Shown here: one piece after another, positions 22,959 to 34,298 of the stretch | Layout of the letters: each line of letters begins with the position of its first letter | Numbering within the stretch: the first letter of the stretch is position 1 | NCBI GenBank assembly: GCA_905221605.1 | Contig: CAJNDS010000113.1 | Location: 1,827,082 to 1,891,081, forward strand | Source of the DNA: Symbiodinium natans | Lineage: Eukaryota; Sar; Dinophyceae; Suessiales; Symbiodiniaceae | Length of the DNA stretch: 64,000 nt | Direction: 5' to 3' | Notes under the pieces: generated by a model | Seen by the model: only the letters and a program-made list of their open reading frames with translations | What the model was told of the DNA's origin: nothing | The model's database searches: none | Program-made: the position numbers and the translations under genes

Positions 22959-23035
22959 ATGACCTACGCGCTTGCCTCTCGCCACTTCCAGAGCAGCTGC
23001 AGCTCTTTGTTTATCTGGCGCTGAGGAGGCTGAGG
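22959..23035 (+). CDS. Exon, unknown protein
   Basis: Acceptor TTTCTCTCAAG and donor GAG/GTTTGGGG enclose DLRACLSPLPEQLQLFVYLA and LRRLR. Confidence 0.5.
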
Positions 23036-23288
23036 GTTTGGGGTTTAGGCTTTCGGGGTTAGGGGACCCTATTGTAAGCCCTAAAACACAAAAACCTAAA
23101 CCCTAAACCGGTTGGGTTTCATGTTAAAATCTTGTGGTTGAGGGTTTGGGATCGAAGGCATTTGGTTGAGTTTGCAGATTTAGAGTTTCCTCAGTTAAAG
23201 GTGCCATTTGCCTCATTATTACGATGATAACTTTGGTATTGGGGGGGTGTCTCCCTTATCTTATACTCCTCATACTCGAGCGTACCAC

Positions 23289-23298
23289 AACTCCCCCC

Positions 23299-23333
<35 letters not shown>
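23289..23333. repeat. Poly-C tract
   Basis: Run of about 45 C interrupted once near its start. Confidence 0.95.
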
Positions 23334-23335
<2 letters not shown>

Positions 23336-23879
23336 GAAAAAAATAGAAAAAACAAGAACCTAAAATACAGCCCCGATTTTCCAAAGCAAACCCCAAAGAC
23401 CCAGGCCCGACCCAAACATCCAAGATCCTGATGATGTCTAGTGTATCATAAGGGGTTATTATGACAGGGGGGACCCAATAAGGGCCCATCCTTCGAATCT
23501 CCGGTTTCCGGCCCATGCCCCGAAAGAAATAAAGAAATCCCAAACGGTCAGAACGAGGTCCTTCGGGCTTAGGGCCTGATAGGGTTTTTTGGGGTTTAGG
23601 GTTTAGTTTAAGGGTTTTGAGAGTTGTGTGTATGTGTGTGTGTGTTGTGTTTTCGGATTTTGGCTTTAAGTGGCTGGATTCATTCAGGGGTCAGAGGCCT
23701 TCTCCGGTCTGTGGAGCAGAGGTGGGCTCGCAAGACGCCACGCCGGCCGCCGGCCTTAGAGCACTTTCCCTTCAGAGATTCCGACCCTCAACTTTTACGA
23801 CCACTCAACCTCGAGAACACACCAGGGATGGGGATGCTCCAAGCTAGGGGCCCTTTGAGGCCACATGTTTATTGTTTTT

Positions 23880-24015
23880 ACTTTCCTGTACTATATGTTA
23901 CTTTTTGTTTTACTTATGTTACTTTATGGTACTTTTATGTTACTTTATGGTTACTTATGTTTCTTATGTTTACTTTATGTTATTTATGTTACTTTTTGTT
24001 TCTTTATGTGTACTT
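23880..24015. repeat. Degenerate TTACTTTATG minisatellite
   Basis: About a dozen imperfect copies of a TTACTTTATG/TTACTTTTTG unit; the reading frames through it are artefacts. Confidence 0.8.
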
Positions 24016-24070
24016 TTGGGGTACTGTTTGCAAGTTGACCCATCCTAGCTCCCAGGGCCTTGTCCTTCAC

Positions 24071-24128
24071 CTTCTGCACACAGGGCCCTCCGTGCTCCCT
24101 GCGAACATCGGGCCCAAGAAAGTACTCC
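24071..24128 (-). CDS. Exon, unknown protein
   Basis: Acceptor CTGGAACAG, donor CAGAAG/GTGAAG; encodes EYFLGPDVRREHGGPCVQK. A + reading is also open but less coding-like. Confidence 0.45.
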
Positions 24129-24197
24129 CTGTTCCAGGCGGGGTTTAGGATTCAGGTGTCGCATCCGGGGCATAACAGGGATGAGCTCTGCACAACG

Positions 24198-24964
24198 TCA
24201 ACGATCAACCATTCTCTCCTGCCCTCTCTGTTTGTGAGTGAGCTGTGAGCTGGGCAGCGCCCGCAATTCAGAAGTGTCAGAATGGCGTCCCTGGATGCCC
24301 AAAATCCTTTGAGCAGCCGCCTTCGCGGCCTCTGGCATGAGAGCAGTGGGTTGTCTGCGTGTCCTGTGTGTGTGTGTGCGCTCATCACGGCTCAGTGAAG
24401 CAACCCGAAGTACATTGCTCAGGGTGTCAGCAACAAGGTCGAGGCCTGGATCCTCCGCGTCCTCGTGGATTTCCTGAGCAGATTGCTGCGAAGACTGCAC
24501 TGATGTCATCTCGTAAATAGGCTTGCCGAAAACTTGGTTTTTCGGGCTAGGGATAGTAAGGAGCTGGAATGTCCTCGGACTCAAGCTCGAGCGTGACTGT
24601 TAAAGCAAGTCGAACCGCCTGACGGCTGCGCGAGGGGCACGAGGACTGAGCCCAAGAGCAGACCAAAGGGTTAGGCGGTTCGGCTGGTGCTACATCGACT
24701 TGGACTGCGACAGCGAGGGGTTCCGGCACATGGGCAGAGACCGACGGGGGTGAAGACCTGTGAGCTGCCGCAAGCCAACATCATCGACCGCAGGCCTTCG
24801 AGCCTACGGCTACGACTTTCACTACGCAGCCCATCATGAAGTGAGGCGCGGCTTGGGCTTGCTTTCCGCAAGAAACCTCTGGGAAACTTGTGAATTTTGG
24901 CAACGCCACCACGTTCCCGGACGCTCTCCGTGAGAGCATTGAGACGCTGACTGCAACCCGGCAC
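24198..24964 (-). CDS. Coding-like block in three overlapping frames, unknown
   Basis: Three long - strand frames overlap end to end (24671-24964, 24547-24729, 24198-24584) in about 770 bp with no telomere-like repeat. Pieces include RERGGVAKIHKFPRGFLRK, RQAVRLALTVTLELESED and EIHEDAEDPGLDLVADTL. A GT donor (CTCACAG/GTCTTC) near 24763 suggests at least one intron; otherwise a frameshifted gene. No family recognised. Confidence 0.45.
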
Positions 24965-25192
24965 CCGTCGACAGCATCAAGCCTACCATCCTGAGTTAAG
25001 AAAAGGCATCTCCACTGGGACCTTTCATGCTCACTTGTTGGTTGGCCTGCTTCTTTCTCTCAGCCCCAGCTTACTCTCCGTCCTTTCGCCTGGACCGTAT
25101 TCTTCCTTATTCGTCCCCTCTTTTTCTCGGCCTTCGGCACCGTGATGGGTCCAATGATTGCAGTTCCGGCGGGATCCCCTCCCCCCACCCAC

Positions 25193-25552
25193 TGTCTCTC
25201 TCTTTTCTCTCTCTTCTCTCTCTCTCTTCTCTCTCGCTCTCTCTCTGTCTCTCTTTTGTCTCGCTATTTTTTCCTATCTCTCTCGCTCTCTCTCTTTTCT
25301 CTCTCTCTTCTTCTTCTTCTTCGTTTTCTTCTTCTTCTTCTTCTTCTTTCTTCTTCTTCACGTCTTCTTACGGGGCTATGAGGAAGGTCTCCCCCTCCCC
25401 GCGCACACTGGTCGCGCCCAGGCACGCAGTCCCGGTTCCTTTGTGATACTCTCTCTCTCATCTCTTCGCTCGCTCTCTCATCTCTCCTCTCTCTCTCATC
25501 TCCTCTATCTCTCGCTCTCTCTCTCCTCTCTCTCTCTCTATCTCTCTGTGTC
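25193..25552. repeat. CT and CTT microsatellites
   Basis: CTCTCT-rich and CTTCTT-rich runs at 25193-25366 and 25448-25552. The long Ser/Leu/Phe-rich frames here are artefacts of the repeat. Confidence 0.95.
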
Positions 25553-26062
25553 TAAATCAACCAAAACGGAACGAAAACCAGTAGCGAACCTAAGCCCTAT
25601 AAACCTTGGACCCCGAAACTATCAACCTTCCGTGTCTGGCGCCCTGCCATCTTCAATGCGTCCAGGCATCCTCTGGTGGCTGGCCAAAGAATTTCCTTGC
25701 AAGCGTGAGCTACTTCCCGCCCCCTCAAAAAAAGACATCCCCGGAGCAAAGGCCTTTTCTACTTTGCGCCTTTTGTTTGTTTTTTTTCTGGGGGGGGGGG
25801 GGGGGGGTGCGCGGGGTTCTTAATCAGATAGTAGGTTTTTTACCCCCCCAAAAAAGATTTAGCATGATAAGCTAGTATCGAGGTACTTTCGGGTCTTAGG
25901 CCGCCCCCGACATTCTCCAACATCGAGGGCTAAGGGCCCGGAAAGCAGCGGACCCATAGAAAGACAGAAAGGTCAGGCAGGTGCTTCTGAACAATAGCCC
26001 TAACAAGCTTGGACTGCAGGGCAACTTCAGCTCGCACATTAGTTCATTGACCCTACTTGCAG

Positions 26063-26123
26063 GGCTTTATGCCTTATATGACCCACCCTCTGATTCTCTA
26101 TAGTCTATGCATCGCCCATCCTG
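26063..26123 (+). CDS. Exon candidate with a membrane-like segment
   Basis: Canonical sites TACTTGCAG and CATCCTG/GTAAGT around GFMPYMTHPLILYSLCIAHP. Confidence 0.45.
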
Positions 26124-26524
26124 GTAAGTCCCCTGAACCCAAACAAAGCAATCTGCTTGCGGGCCCGTGGCGGCATCAGAACCAAGAAGTTTCAACCGCG
26201 GCGGAGCAGCCCGATGCTTGAACCCTGCAGGAAGGACAAAAGCAAAAGGGCTTCGGGCCTGCAGAGGACGAGGAAACGCAAAGATGTTCTAAGCTTTACA
26301 GGGTTTCAAGGGTTTTGAAGTGTGGAGGCCGGGGGGAACAGTTGAGTTGGTGGGTTGGGGGTGGAGAAGTTCGAGGTTGCCTCTCTTGTAATTTAGGGTT
26401 TACTGGGCGGCGTACTGGAGGGAGCAGAGAACTGGATTCTATATTCAGATTCCCAAAGTTCGGCATCGTCTGCGACACCCTGAGCCGCTCCAAGCATACA
26501 CACGGCGTCCCTCTCTGTATCTAT

Positions 26525-26600
26525 CTTCTTATTCTTCTTCTTCTTCTTATTCTTCTTCTTCTTCTGTGTTTATCTCTCTCTCCCCCTCCCTCTCTCTCGC
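26525..26600. repeat. CTT/CT microsatellite
   Basis: Imperfect CTTCTTATTCTT then CTCTCTCC repeats. Confidence 0.9.
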
Positions 26601-26890
26601 TACATACACCCATGAATCCCATGAAGATCTAAAGCCACACACAAACACACATGTCCCTGTAAGACCAAATGCTGCCCTTGATCCAACCCGTACACGTTCC
26701 AAGCCCCAATCTCGAAACTCCTAAACCTCAAGCAACGGACCTGGGGTCGAGAATGTTTCTCCGCAGCGTCACCACACCCTTAATGTCGCCCCAGCAGCGA
26801 CATTTCCTGCGAGTTTGTAGGGTATTTAGGGCTTACCCGGATGACCCAAGTAACCTTTCAGATACAGCCCCCCTACCCGTGTACCCACAG

Positions 26891-28188
26891 GCCCAGTCCT
26901 TGCTAAAGGCTCTTGAACGGTACAGGAGCCAGGTTTCGGCCATTTTGGGTTCTGTGGGGTTGGAGCTCATCAGCCAGCCTCCCAACAAAATGCCCGCCGG
27001 CGTCCTCAAGCTGCTGCCGGAAGGAGAAAACCAGTTCTCTGTGACAAATCCGAAGCCTGCGCCTTGGGGGCCCATGGGTTTAGGGTTTAGGGTTTAGGGT
27101 TTAGGGTTTAGGGGTGGTTTAGGGGTGGTTTTGGGTTTTGAGTTTAGGGCCGGTCTTAGGGCTTTCTAAGCATTTTCAAGTTCGGCATTGAGCTTACACC
27201 TCCAAGTCCTGCGTAAACGCGAGGATCCGTGTCCTAGGGTGGGATCCCGGATCTCTCATTTTGGAGCTGTAGGAAAGTACGGTATATCGTGGAGGCCTGA
27301 CTTTACCTCCTTCCATCTGCAGGCGGCAAGCCACACAGAACACGCCCGACAAATGCCCTAAACCCTAGATAGCAAAAACCCGAAAATCCTCGAAAGTTGG
27401 GATTACAGAACCTACTGGAAGGTTCGGTTCATAGCTGTTCTTTTGACCCTACTTACGGCTACAAGCAAGTCTACTTGCAACCCGAGATATACCTGCACAT
27501 GAGCCTCCAAGCAAAGATTTAGGATCTGGGATTGGGGATCCCAAACCTTATCCCTACGCGGAGGCCTGGAGGGGGTGGACCACCCGGCGGAGGCGGCAAA
27601 GCTGGCGGCGGGCCTGGGGTATAGGCTGCGCGGGACGATGCACGTAAAATGCACCTATTGTGCGGGCCAGACAAAGCGGGGTCGGGGTTGCTTGGGACTT
27701 GGAAACGGCTCGGGATTTGGGGCTTTAGGTCTGGATCAGACTTGGTTAGGAAGACGAGTTTCTAGAGTAAAGGCTTATAGGCCTTTGGGTTCAGGGCGAG
27801 TGCGGCTCCTTCGCCCTTCTTACCAGTTTCCGCCCTCAGGACCTCGGGGCTCCAAGGATGATCCCGAAAGCCCATAACCCTTCTTAGGGTCGTTACGTGG
27901 TCCCTTAGTGTGGGCCCTTAAACGGGAACCCTTATGAATATCCACGATTATATATCCTATAATGTAAGGAGGTAAGGCACCATATCGTAACTACCCTTAC
28001 ATCCTAAACCCCTAAACCCCTAAGCCCCTAAACCCCTAAACCCCTAAACCCCCAAACCCTAAACCCTAAACCCTAAACCCTAAGCCCACCGAAGGCCCCT
28101 GACTCGTTCCCTCATACTCTCGCCCGGCACATGGGCTCTGGCCATCTGGAACGTGCTCCCTCCGAATACCCGGCCTTAAGTGCGGCGG
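26891..28188 (+). CDS. Unknown gene fragment, three phased exons
   Basis: Exons 26891-27077, 27564-27643 and 28095-28188 join in frame (1-nt end to 2-nt start, then phase 0 to 0). Exon 1 follows TACCCACAG, ends CCATGG/GTTTAGGG, and encodes SLLKALERYRSQVSAILGSV and AGVLKLLPEGENQFSV. Exon 2 has EGVDHPAEAAKLAAGLGYRL with donor ATGCAC/GTAAAA. Exon 3 has FPHTLARHMGSGHLERAP. No family recognised. An exon at 29061 could follow in phase. Confidence 0.6.
28004..28084. repeat. CCCTAAA / ACCCCTA array before exon 28095
   Basis: Tandem ACCCCTAA then CCCTAAA units ending 11 bp before the exon. Confidence 0.9.
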
Positions 28189-28307
28189 GTGCTTGTGTTA
28201 ATTTTCTTGGATTTACTCATTTATGGGTAATGTCTATCTATCTATGTATCTATCTAAAAAATAACATATACATCTTATGGTTGTTTGTGTGTTGTTTCTC
28301 TGTCTCT

Positions 28308-28314
<7 letters not shown>

Positions 28315-28355
<41 letters not shown>

Positions 28356-28360
28356 TTCTG
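28315..28360. repeat. CT microsatellite
   Basis: Nearly pure CTCTCT run. Confidence 0.95.
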
Positions 28361-28571
28361 ACTCCCTGTCTTCAGGGACTAACATAAGGAAGTTCGGGGT
28401 TGAGTAGTACACCCCTGGCATAAAGGTACACACAAGGAGGTGCATTGAGCAATAGACTGCCATCCGAAGCACCTCAAACGTACGGATCTCTACGTCGTGC
28501 CGGCTTATAAGCCGTATGAACCCGAAACCCAAAACCCAAAACCCACCTGAGCGCTCATAAGGTGCTGGCAG

Positions 28572-28637
28572 AGCGGTGACCAGACTCGCGCGAGTCAGAG
28601 TCGACGCCTGGCCAAGGCTTCCGGTTCAGGGATACAG
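28572..28637 (+). CDS. Exon candidate, unknown
   Basis: Twenty-two codons between acceptor GTGCTGGCAG and donor ATACAG/GTTTTG; encodes DQTRASQSRRLAKASGSG. Phase 0. Confidence 0.4.
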
Positions 28638-29060
28638 GTTTTGCAGGCTAGTCCTACAAAACCTCTTACCAACGCACATCTGATATCAAGGCATCCAGAT
28701 ACGCCCCCCCCCGCCAAAAAAAAAAAAAAACCGTGCCCCTAGAGGGCTCCCTTCATCCAATATGGCCCCTACATTCTCTCCAGGATAAGAGCATCCCTGA
28801 AGAGTCCCCAAACCAAGATTAGAACATGAAAGGCCCCAGGAAGCACCGCAAAACCCACAAGCCCAACCTACGCCCTCCCAGCGCCTCGGCAGCACCAACC
28901 CAAACCCTGAACTCGGAACACGTGTAGAAATTGAGAGCTGGAAACAACCGCGCCTTGCGTGATCCTGGCTGGCGGCAGAATGCTGAAAAGGGGACTTTTG
29001 TGTTTAGGTGTTTGCCGGGGGCAGGGTCTCAGGGTGTGGGATCTTCTTTGAGATCTGCAG

Positions 29061-29156
29061 GCTACATCGCTGAAGAGGAGGCGCATCAAAAACGGCCGAA
29101 ACGTGAGGCGGAGATCGAAGCCAACCAGGACGACCTGCACCTTGCATGGACCTTGA
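29061..29156 (+). CDS. Exon candidate, unknown
   Basis: After acceptor AGATCTGCAG the frame encodes YIAEEEAHQKRPKREAEIEA, a charged helix. Its 2-nt start is compatible with the exon ending at 28188. The 3' end is uncertain. Confidence 0.4.
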   Translation, partial: ATSLKRRRIKNGRNVRRRSKPTRTTCTLHGP

Positions 29157-29384
29157 ACCTAAACCCTAAACCCTAAACCCGAAACCCGAAACCCTAAACC
29201 CGAAACCCTAAACCCAGAAGCCCTTACAACACCAAGAGCCCTAACGAGTTCCTAGCTTGGCCTGGCCAAATCTTCCGAAACAGTCCTGAGTATGATCTTC
29301 AACCTGGAATAATTGAATAAGGGGGAGTCCCTTAACTGATCTTTTTAACCAGGCCCCGAATAACCCCTAAATCCCCAAACGCCT

Positions 29385-29415
<31 letters not shown>

Positions 29416-29628
29416 AAAAAAAAAAAACAATCCCGAAGATCTACAGAGCAAAAGCCATACAGCCATAAACCATAAGACCCTCCGACTCTACAACTCCTAA
29501 AGCCCTTAAACTCCTAAGACCTCTACAGGCCCTAAACCCTAAACCTCAAAAGCCCCAAACCTCTAAACCCCTAAACCCTTATAAACCCTAAACCCTGAAC
29601 CCTAAACCCCAAACCCTAAACCCCAAAC

Positions 29629-29711
29629 CCAAGGTCCTTCATCACGTCTCGCATCCTCATTCGCCATGCGGAAGAGGGGAAGCCATGGCTCCAGCGAGGC
29701 CTCCGGCAGGG
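29629..29711 (-). CDS. Exon candidate, unknown
   Basis: Acceptor CCTAAAAG and donor CCTTGG/GTTTGGGG enclose ASLEPWLPLFRMANEDARRD. The + strand is open as well but lacks a GT donor. Confidence 0.45.
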
Positions 29712-29869
29712 CTTTTAGGGTTTAGGGTTTAGGGTTTAGGGTTTAGGGTTTAGGGAGGATAGGGACTATGGGGCTTAAGGTTAGGGTGACCGGGTTTGGG
29801 CCAAAGCTGAACCCTGAGGTGGACATTCTTCGATGACTTGGAACAATGCTACTTGGAGGTTGCCGAAAT

Positions 29870-29957
29870 TCGGGGTACCCTATTAGGGTCCTTATTATTC
29901 TGAGGGAATCTAACTATTTGGGGTCTATATTAGGGTCCCTGATTTTGCGTAAAATCC
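29870..29957. mobile_element. Foldback repeat family D copy
   Basis: GAAATTCGGGGTACCCTATT at the left and AGGGTCCCTGATTTTGCGT at the right are imperfect inverted ends shared with copies at 32515 and 50674. Confidence 0.5.
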
Positions 29958-30166
29958 CAGTTGAGTCCATCCATACTTCCCGGCACCCCTCTCTCACAAG
30001 GACCTTCAGAATACACGTGCGAGTCGAACTTCAGATCTGTTGAGTAGTGGACGCGGGCACAATCGTGGCAACGATCGTGCCGCAGATGTCGTGTTCGGAC
30101 ATGAGCAAGATCATACAAACGCATATTTTCACAGATTCCAAGACGCGTCTCTATAGGTAGATACTT

Positions 30167-30382
30167 TTGAATCCTCTTACCTTAGGATCTGCCTCCCCAC
30201 CCCCTTCAATAACTTCGTCTCATGAAGACTCTAGAAGGACCCTGCCCAATTTTTTGATTGAACTTCCAGAAGTCCAACAAGAAGAGAAGCAGATGATCAT
30301 CTTGCAAAGGCCAGGTTGCTTATCAACTTATTGTCTCTGGAACCCTTGCGTACTTCTAGAAATTTGCGAAGCGATATTATAA
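30167..30382 (+). CDS. Unassigned ORF, 71 codons
   Basis: Open frame with FLIELPEVQQEEKQMIILQ in an AT-richer stretch lacking telomere-like repeats. No family recognised. Confidence 0.25.
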   Translation: MNPLTLGSASPPPSITSSHEDSRRTLPNFLIELPEVQQEEKQMIILQRPGCLSTYCLWNPCVLLEICEAIL

Positions 30383-30399
30383 TCGTCTGCATGGACCTT

Positions 30400-31300
30400 C
30401 CCTTCGAGTCTACCTTTGAGGCCACGAATACAGCGACCACAACAATTAAACAGAGTTGCGAGGTCTCTTTGGCGTTGAGGCTTAGGGCCTTTTAGGGGTT
30501 TAGGGCTTCTGGGCTTCAGGGCTAGGGTTTATAGGGTCGAGGCCTTAGGGTTTAGGGCTTTTGGCACTCGGGCTTATGAAGCGTTCAGACCTGAGGGGTT
30601 TGGGCGTTCTAGGCTTGCGGGGTTCGGATCTGGGGGCTTCGTGGTTTCGACTTTCGGGTCTACATGGTTTCGGCTGTTCAGAAGCTTCGGCAGGCTCAGG
30701 GTTCGGGTGTTAACTCTACATGCATGCCAGAAGCAAGGAACAGTGATGAAAAGGAAACAGTCACAAGGAGGCGAAAAAATAGGCATAAGCTAGTAACATC
30801 CCAAACCCTAAACCCTAAACCCTGTAGATCCAACCCCAAGGGTGCATTAAAGCCCTAGGCGTGCTTAGCTTCATAAGGCCTAAACCCTAAACCCCAAATC
30901 CTAAACCCTAAACTTAAAACTGAACCCGCACTTGCCCAGACAGCGCTGCATAAACTCAGCCTCCAAGACCTAATAACTTACTGGCTCTGAGTGGGGGATG
31001 AGGAAAGGTGCCATCTATAATCCCTTGAAGGGTACTTTGGGAGGACTACCAGTACCTCCGCCGTTTTCTACGAACCGGATAAGAAGCCAAGAAGTTCTGG
31101 GACTATATCGGCCTGGCCCTTCAGAGGCAGAATGACCTCCGACTGGCCATGTAAGGCCAGGGCGCCTCCCGTCGCGCGGAGGGGGAGGGGGGGGGGGGGA
31201 GGGGAGGAAGGGGTATCCTACAATACGATAATCCTGGCCCGAGGCATGGCATCCCTATGTTCGGAAAACTCCGGAATAGATGCAAGGCAAGGCTTATCGA
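30400..31300. other. Gene-poor stretch
   Basis: TTTAGGG-like words at 30480-30560, CCCTAAA at 30800-30915 and unique DNA. A + frame with a glycine-rich run from a poly-G tract (31170-31210) is probably not a gene. Confidence 0.35.
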
Positions 31301-31320
31301 CTAGTCTCGAAGACCACACC

Positions 31321-31466
31321 CTAAGCGAACAAGATGGGGGCGCCTTTGTCGGACGTGGGGATGGCCGGAAGCCCCACAAAGATCTGCTTGGCGGCATCTG
31401 CGGCGCTGGGGACCTTGCGGCAGCGCAAAGGGGCCAGCTTACGGTTGCGGGCTCTCAAGAGGGCTT
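31321..31466 (-). CDS. Terminal exon, unknown protein
   Basis: Acceptor CTTCACAAG is followed by 47 codons and TAG. It encodes LLRARNRKLAPLRCRK, AADAAKQIFVGLPAIPTSD and ends KGAPILFA. Good coding character and a clear stop. Confidence 0.55.
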
Positions 31467-32138
31467 CTTGTGAAGTTTACAAGGCTCAGGGTTAGGGTAT
31501 TGTTGGGTGCCCAATACCAGATTTAGGAATTGGGCTGCTCATGATAGCAGACTTCTCGCAGGCATCTGCCAACGCCCAAAACCCACATTGTGCTTGAAAG
31601 GGAGAGGGCAATTCGGGCGCATAGAATTTGTAGGTTTCTTTGATTTAGGGCTGCTATAGGGCTCAGGGTGATTTTTTTGCATGACCGATGGCTGCTGCTT
31701 GCCACTGGTGGGCGAAGGCACAGGCTCTTTGGCGGCATCTGCAAAACCAAATTATGCTGGCCAGGCATAAGAACTCTGCCAACTGTGAGGCAAAGACACA
31801 ATGCACTGGTGCGCTGTACACGAAGTGTAGCTAATGCGGATCCACTTCTCGACGCTGTCGCTTCTGACGCGTCTGTTGAAGTGATATAGAGTTCCTTGCT
31901 AGGGACCTAAGCTAGGCATTAACCCGAAACCCTGTAAACCAGTGTTGCCCAGATCCCCGCACCGCGGCTGCCAACGCAAGCGGCACTGTACTGCACCGCG
32001 CTGTGCCGCTGCGCCGCGTTGTGGGGGTCGGGTCTGAATTGAAAACTTCTGGCATTGTGGAACTTATAGGGGTTCAAGAGTCAAGGCTTTCAGCAATTGG
32101 GGTCATATACCCTATACTACTACATAGCCCCTACTCAG

Positions 32139-32278
32139 GGTTCATTCGTCTCAGAGGAAGTCGGGGAGACCGAGGCATTTGGGCTCACACGCAGCCCGGG
32201 GGAGTCAGGCTCTCGCATCCCCGAGGCTCCTGGCGAACATGTTGGACGGTGCCAGGGGTCGATTCCAAAGAGTTCGGA
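32139..32278 (+). CDS. Exon, unknown protein
   Basis: Acceptor CTACTCAG and donor TTCGGA/GTTTAGGG enclose 46 codons with SEEVGETEAFGLTRSPGES and RIPEAPGEHVG. The downstream TTTAGGG repeat begins at the donor. Confidence 0.6.
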
Positions 32279-32514
32279 GTTTAGGGTTTAGGAGTTTAGG
32301 AGTTTAGGAGTTTTAGAGTTTAGGAGTTTCAGAGTTTAGGGTTGTAGGTTTTAGGGTATTTTGGGGTTATAGGGACTCAGGGTTTTAGGGGTGTTGTCTT
32401 TGTTTGTGCTTTTGGGGCTCGGGCTGTTGGGAGGGCGTGGAGCCTGCGCGCTTTTCACTTTGAGCTGGCTTTCTGGTCCATGACGGGGACGGCGTGGCGG
32501 ATGACCGAAGTGGG

Positions 32515-32616
32515 GGGCTTTCCGAAATTCGGGGCACCTTATTGGGGCCCTGATTACAAGAGAACCCTACTCTTTGGGGTCTATCCTAGGTGTCCCCTAT
32601 TTTCTACAACCCCCCA
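32515..32616. mobile_element. Foldback repeat family D copy
   Basis: TTCCGAAATTCGGGGCACC at the left, GGTGTCCCCTATTTTCTACA at the right. Confidence 0.5.
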
Positions 32617-32768
32617 AGTGTATTCTGGCGACTTTGAGGACCCAAATCTTTCATTCCCTGAAGCCCGATGCTCAGCGCAACCACCTTCTTCAGGGGACGA
32701 TCGACCCCGTAAGCCCGCTACAGCCCCAACCCCTGAACCTTGCCGCATCCCCAAAACCCTAAACCCTA

Positions 32769-33055
32769 TACGGGGGCAACCGAAAGGGAACAGGAAAAGG
32801 AACCAACCCTCAACAGTCGCCTATATGGATTTCCCAGATCGAACCAGAAACAAGAACACCCACCCCTACGGGGACAGGATAAGGGAGAAGGGACGGGACT
32901 ACTCCAACCCGTTAAACCCAACCCCAGACGTACGTACTTTTTCAACAAAAGCTGACGGCTCTTGGCCATCTTGAGCCATACAAGATTTCCGGGTTCATTG
33001 ACCCTTCCAACCCCCAACACTAACTCCTTTCTACAATACCAGTTGCAGCTCCGCA
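32769..33055 (-). repeat. 3' LTR
   Basis: 287 bp, identical to 41334-41620 except G/A in AGGAAAAGGAACC versus AGGAAAAGAAACC. In sense it starts TGCGGAGCTGC and ends CCCCCGTA. Confidence 0.9.
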
Positions 33056-33064
33056 CTCCCCCTG
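33056..33064 (-). other. Polypurine tract of the retrotransposon
   Basis: In sense CAGGGGGAG lies immediately before the 3' LTR, the expected place for plus-strand priming. Confidence 0.6.
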
Positions 33065-33425
33065 TCCTAGGATTTCCTAGGACACATTGGAGGTGCAGAT
33101 CTTTTGGCCAAAAACTGCCATTAAGGCAGCAGCCAGCTGCTTGAAATGCACAATATGGTTTTACGTCATCCAGGACGAAATTATAGCACATTGGCTAAAC
33201 CCACTAACCACAGAGAATCTTTTTCACCATGATCCTCTTATCATTGAAGACTCTTCGGCCTTCTTTACCACAAACCGTGGTCTTCGCTACGCGAAAAACT
33301 ACTGACTTCTACTATCAGGGATTTCCATACCCTTAATAGTAACCACCACATTGTCAGCACATTGGCTGTTCCAGCGCACCTGTCTCCAGAAAGAGAAAAA
33401 CCATCCCTTCATCCATACCATCCAA

Positions 33426-33659
33426 TCACTTCTTTTTCCGATTGTTGGCAATTTTGAGGTGAAGTTGCAGCAGAATATACTCCAGGTCCGAAACTGTAAG
33501 AACAGGATCCTGCACGCACCTTTGAATTGAGGATACCAATCCTTCTCTCTTTGCGTCCTCAATCGCTTGGCAAGATTGACCCAGCTCCGCATTCACAGTG
33601 GTAGACGCTGGTGCATCCGCATCAGATGGACGATCCTTTTCCTCAGGACCTTGCACCAT
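33426..33659 (-). CDS. Retroelement ORF G, 77 aa
   Basis: Starts at an ATG that overlaps the previous stop (TAATG). Encodes a helical acidic protein with AELGQSCQAIEDAKREGL and LTVSDLEYILLQLHLKI, ending KKK. No family recognised; last ORF before the 3' LTR. Confidence 0.5.
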   Translation of the reverse strand: MVQGPEEKDRPSDADAPASTTVNAELGQSCQAIEDAKREGLVSSIQRCVQDPVLTVSDLEYILLQLHLKIANNRKKK

Positions 33660-33931
33660 TACCGCCTCTTCCTTTTTGGGACTTTGACTTTTCTCCTTCT
33701 TCTTTGTGTCTTTCCACCGACATTTGACTTTGTGCGCATTTTCGAGGCTTTTTCCACTGCAGAGACCACCACATTGGATGATGATCCACCCTTCTCAATG
33801 ATCGCCGGCATCTTCTTCGGCTTTGGAACCATGAGAGTGTAAGGATCTTCGATAGCTGCAGCTTTCCTCTTCTTTTTTACCTTTTTCATCTCCTCCTCAA
33901 CGGCAACCTCCGTCTCCGAAGTTTCAACCAC
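33659..33931 (-). CDS. Retroelement ORF F, 90 aa, very basic
   Basis: Lysine/arginine-rich with MKKVKKKRKAAAIED and QRRRRKVKVPKRKRR, so nucleic-acid binding or a nuclear localisation signal is likely. Open upstream of its GTG start through an A-rich run; +1 to the preceding ORF. Confidence 0.5.
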   Translation of the reverse strand: MVETSETEVAVEEEMKKVKKKRKAAAIEDPYTLMVPKPKKMPAIIEKGGSSSNVVVSAVEKASKMRTKSNVGGKTQRRRRKVKVPKRKRR

Positions 33932-34298
33932 TTCTTTTTCTGCAGGAATATCCTTGCTGGACTCCCTTTCTAGGGACCTTTTTTTTGCCTCTTTTGGAAT
34001 CTTTCTCTTCTCCCAAATTGGCTCGCTCGTACCATATCCTCAGGTCATTGACCCATTCTTCCACCTCCGCGAGCGAAACATCATACGACTTCACTACTTC
34101 GTGAAGTTCCAGCACGGACAACATACCATTGGTCCACGAAACCCATTCTTGATCCATTTGGTCAGTATCTCCAGTGAACTTCAGGAGTTTGAACAATGGG
34201 TCCGCCTCTGCTCGAGCCAAATCTGGCTGGCCCTTGGACAGAAATGAAATCGCCTCCATCAACAGTTCCGTCATTTTGGTATCATCGTCATAAACCAT
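33924..34298 (-). CDS. Retroelement ORF E, 124 aa
   Basis: Helical, with LMEAISFLSKGQPDLAR, FTGDTDQMDQEWVSW and EVEEWVNDLRIWYERAN, ending in a basic tail. It overlaps the end of ORF D by 28 bases; an in-frame ATG sits in ATGA with the ORF D stop. Confidence 0.55.
   Translation of the reverse strand: MVYDDDTKMTELLMEAISFLSKGQPDLARAEADPLFKLLKFTGDTDQMDQEWVSWTNGMLSVLELHEVVKSYDVSLAEVEEWVNDLRIWYERANLGEEKDSKRGKKKVPRKGVQQGYSCRKRSG

Noticed and set aside
25158-25823. 221-codon + strand ORF
   Set aside because: Two thirds of it is translated CT/CTT microsatellite.
32980-33010. Relict dinoflagellate spliced-leader sequence in the LTR
   Set aside because: Only TGGCTCAAG (9 bases) matches the 3' part of the known leader; expected by chance about once in a window this size.
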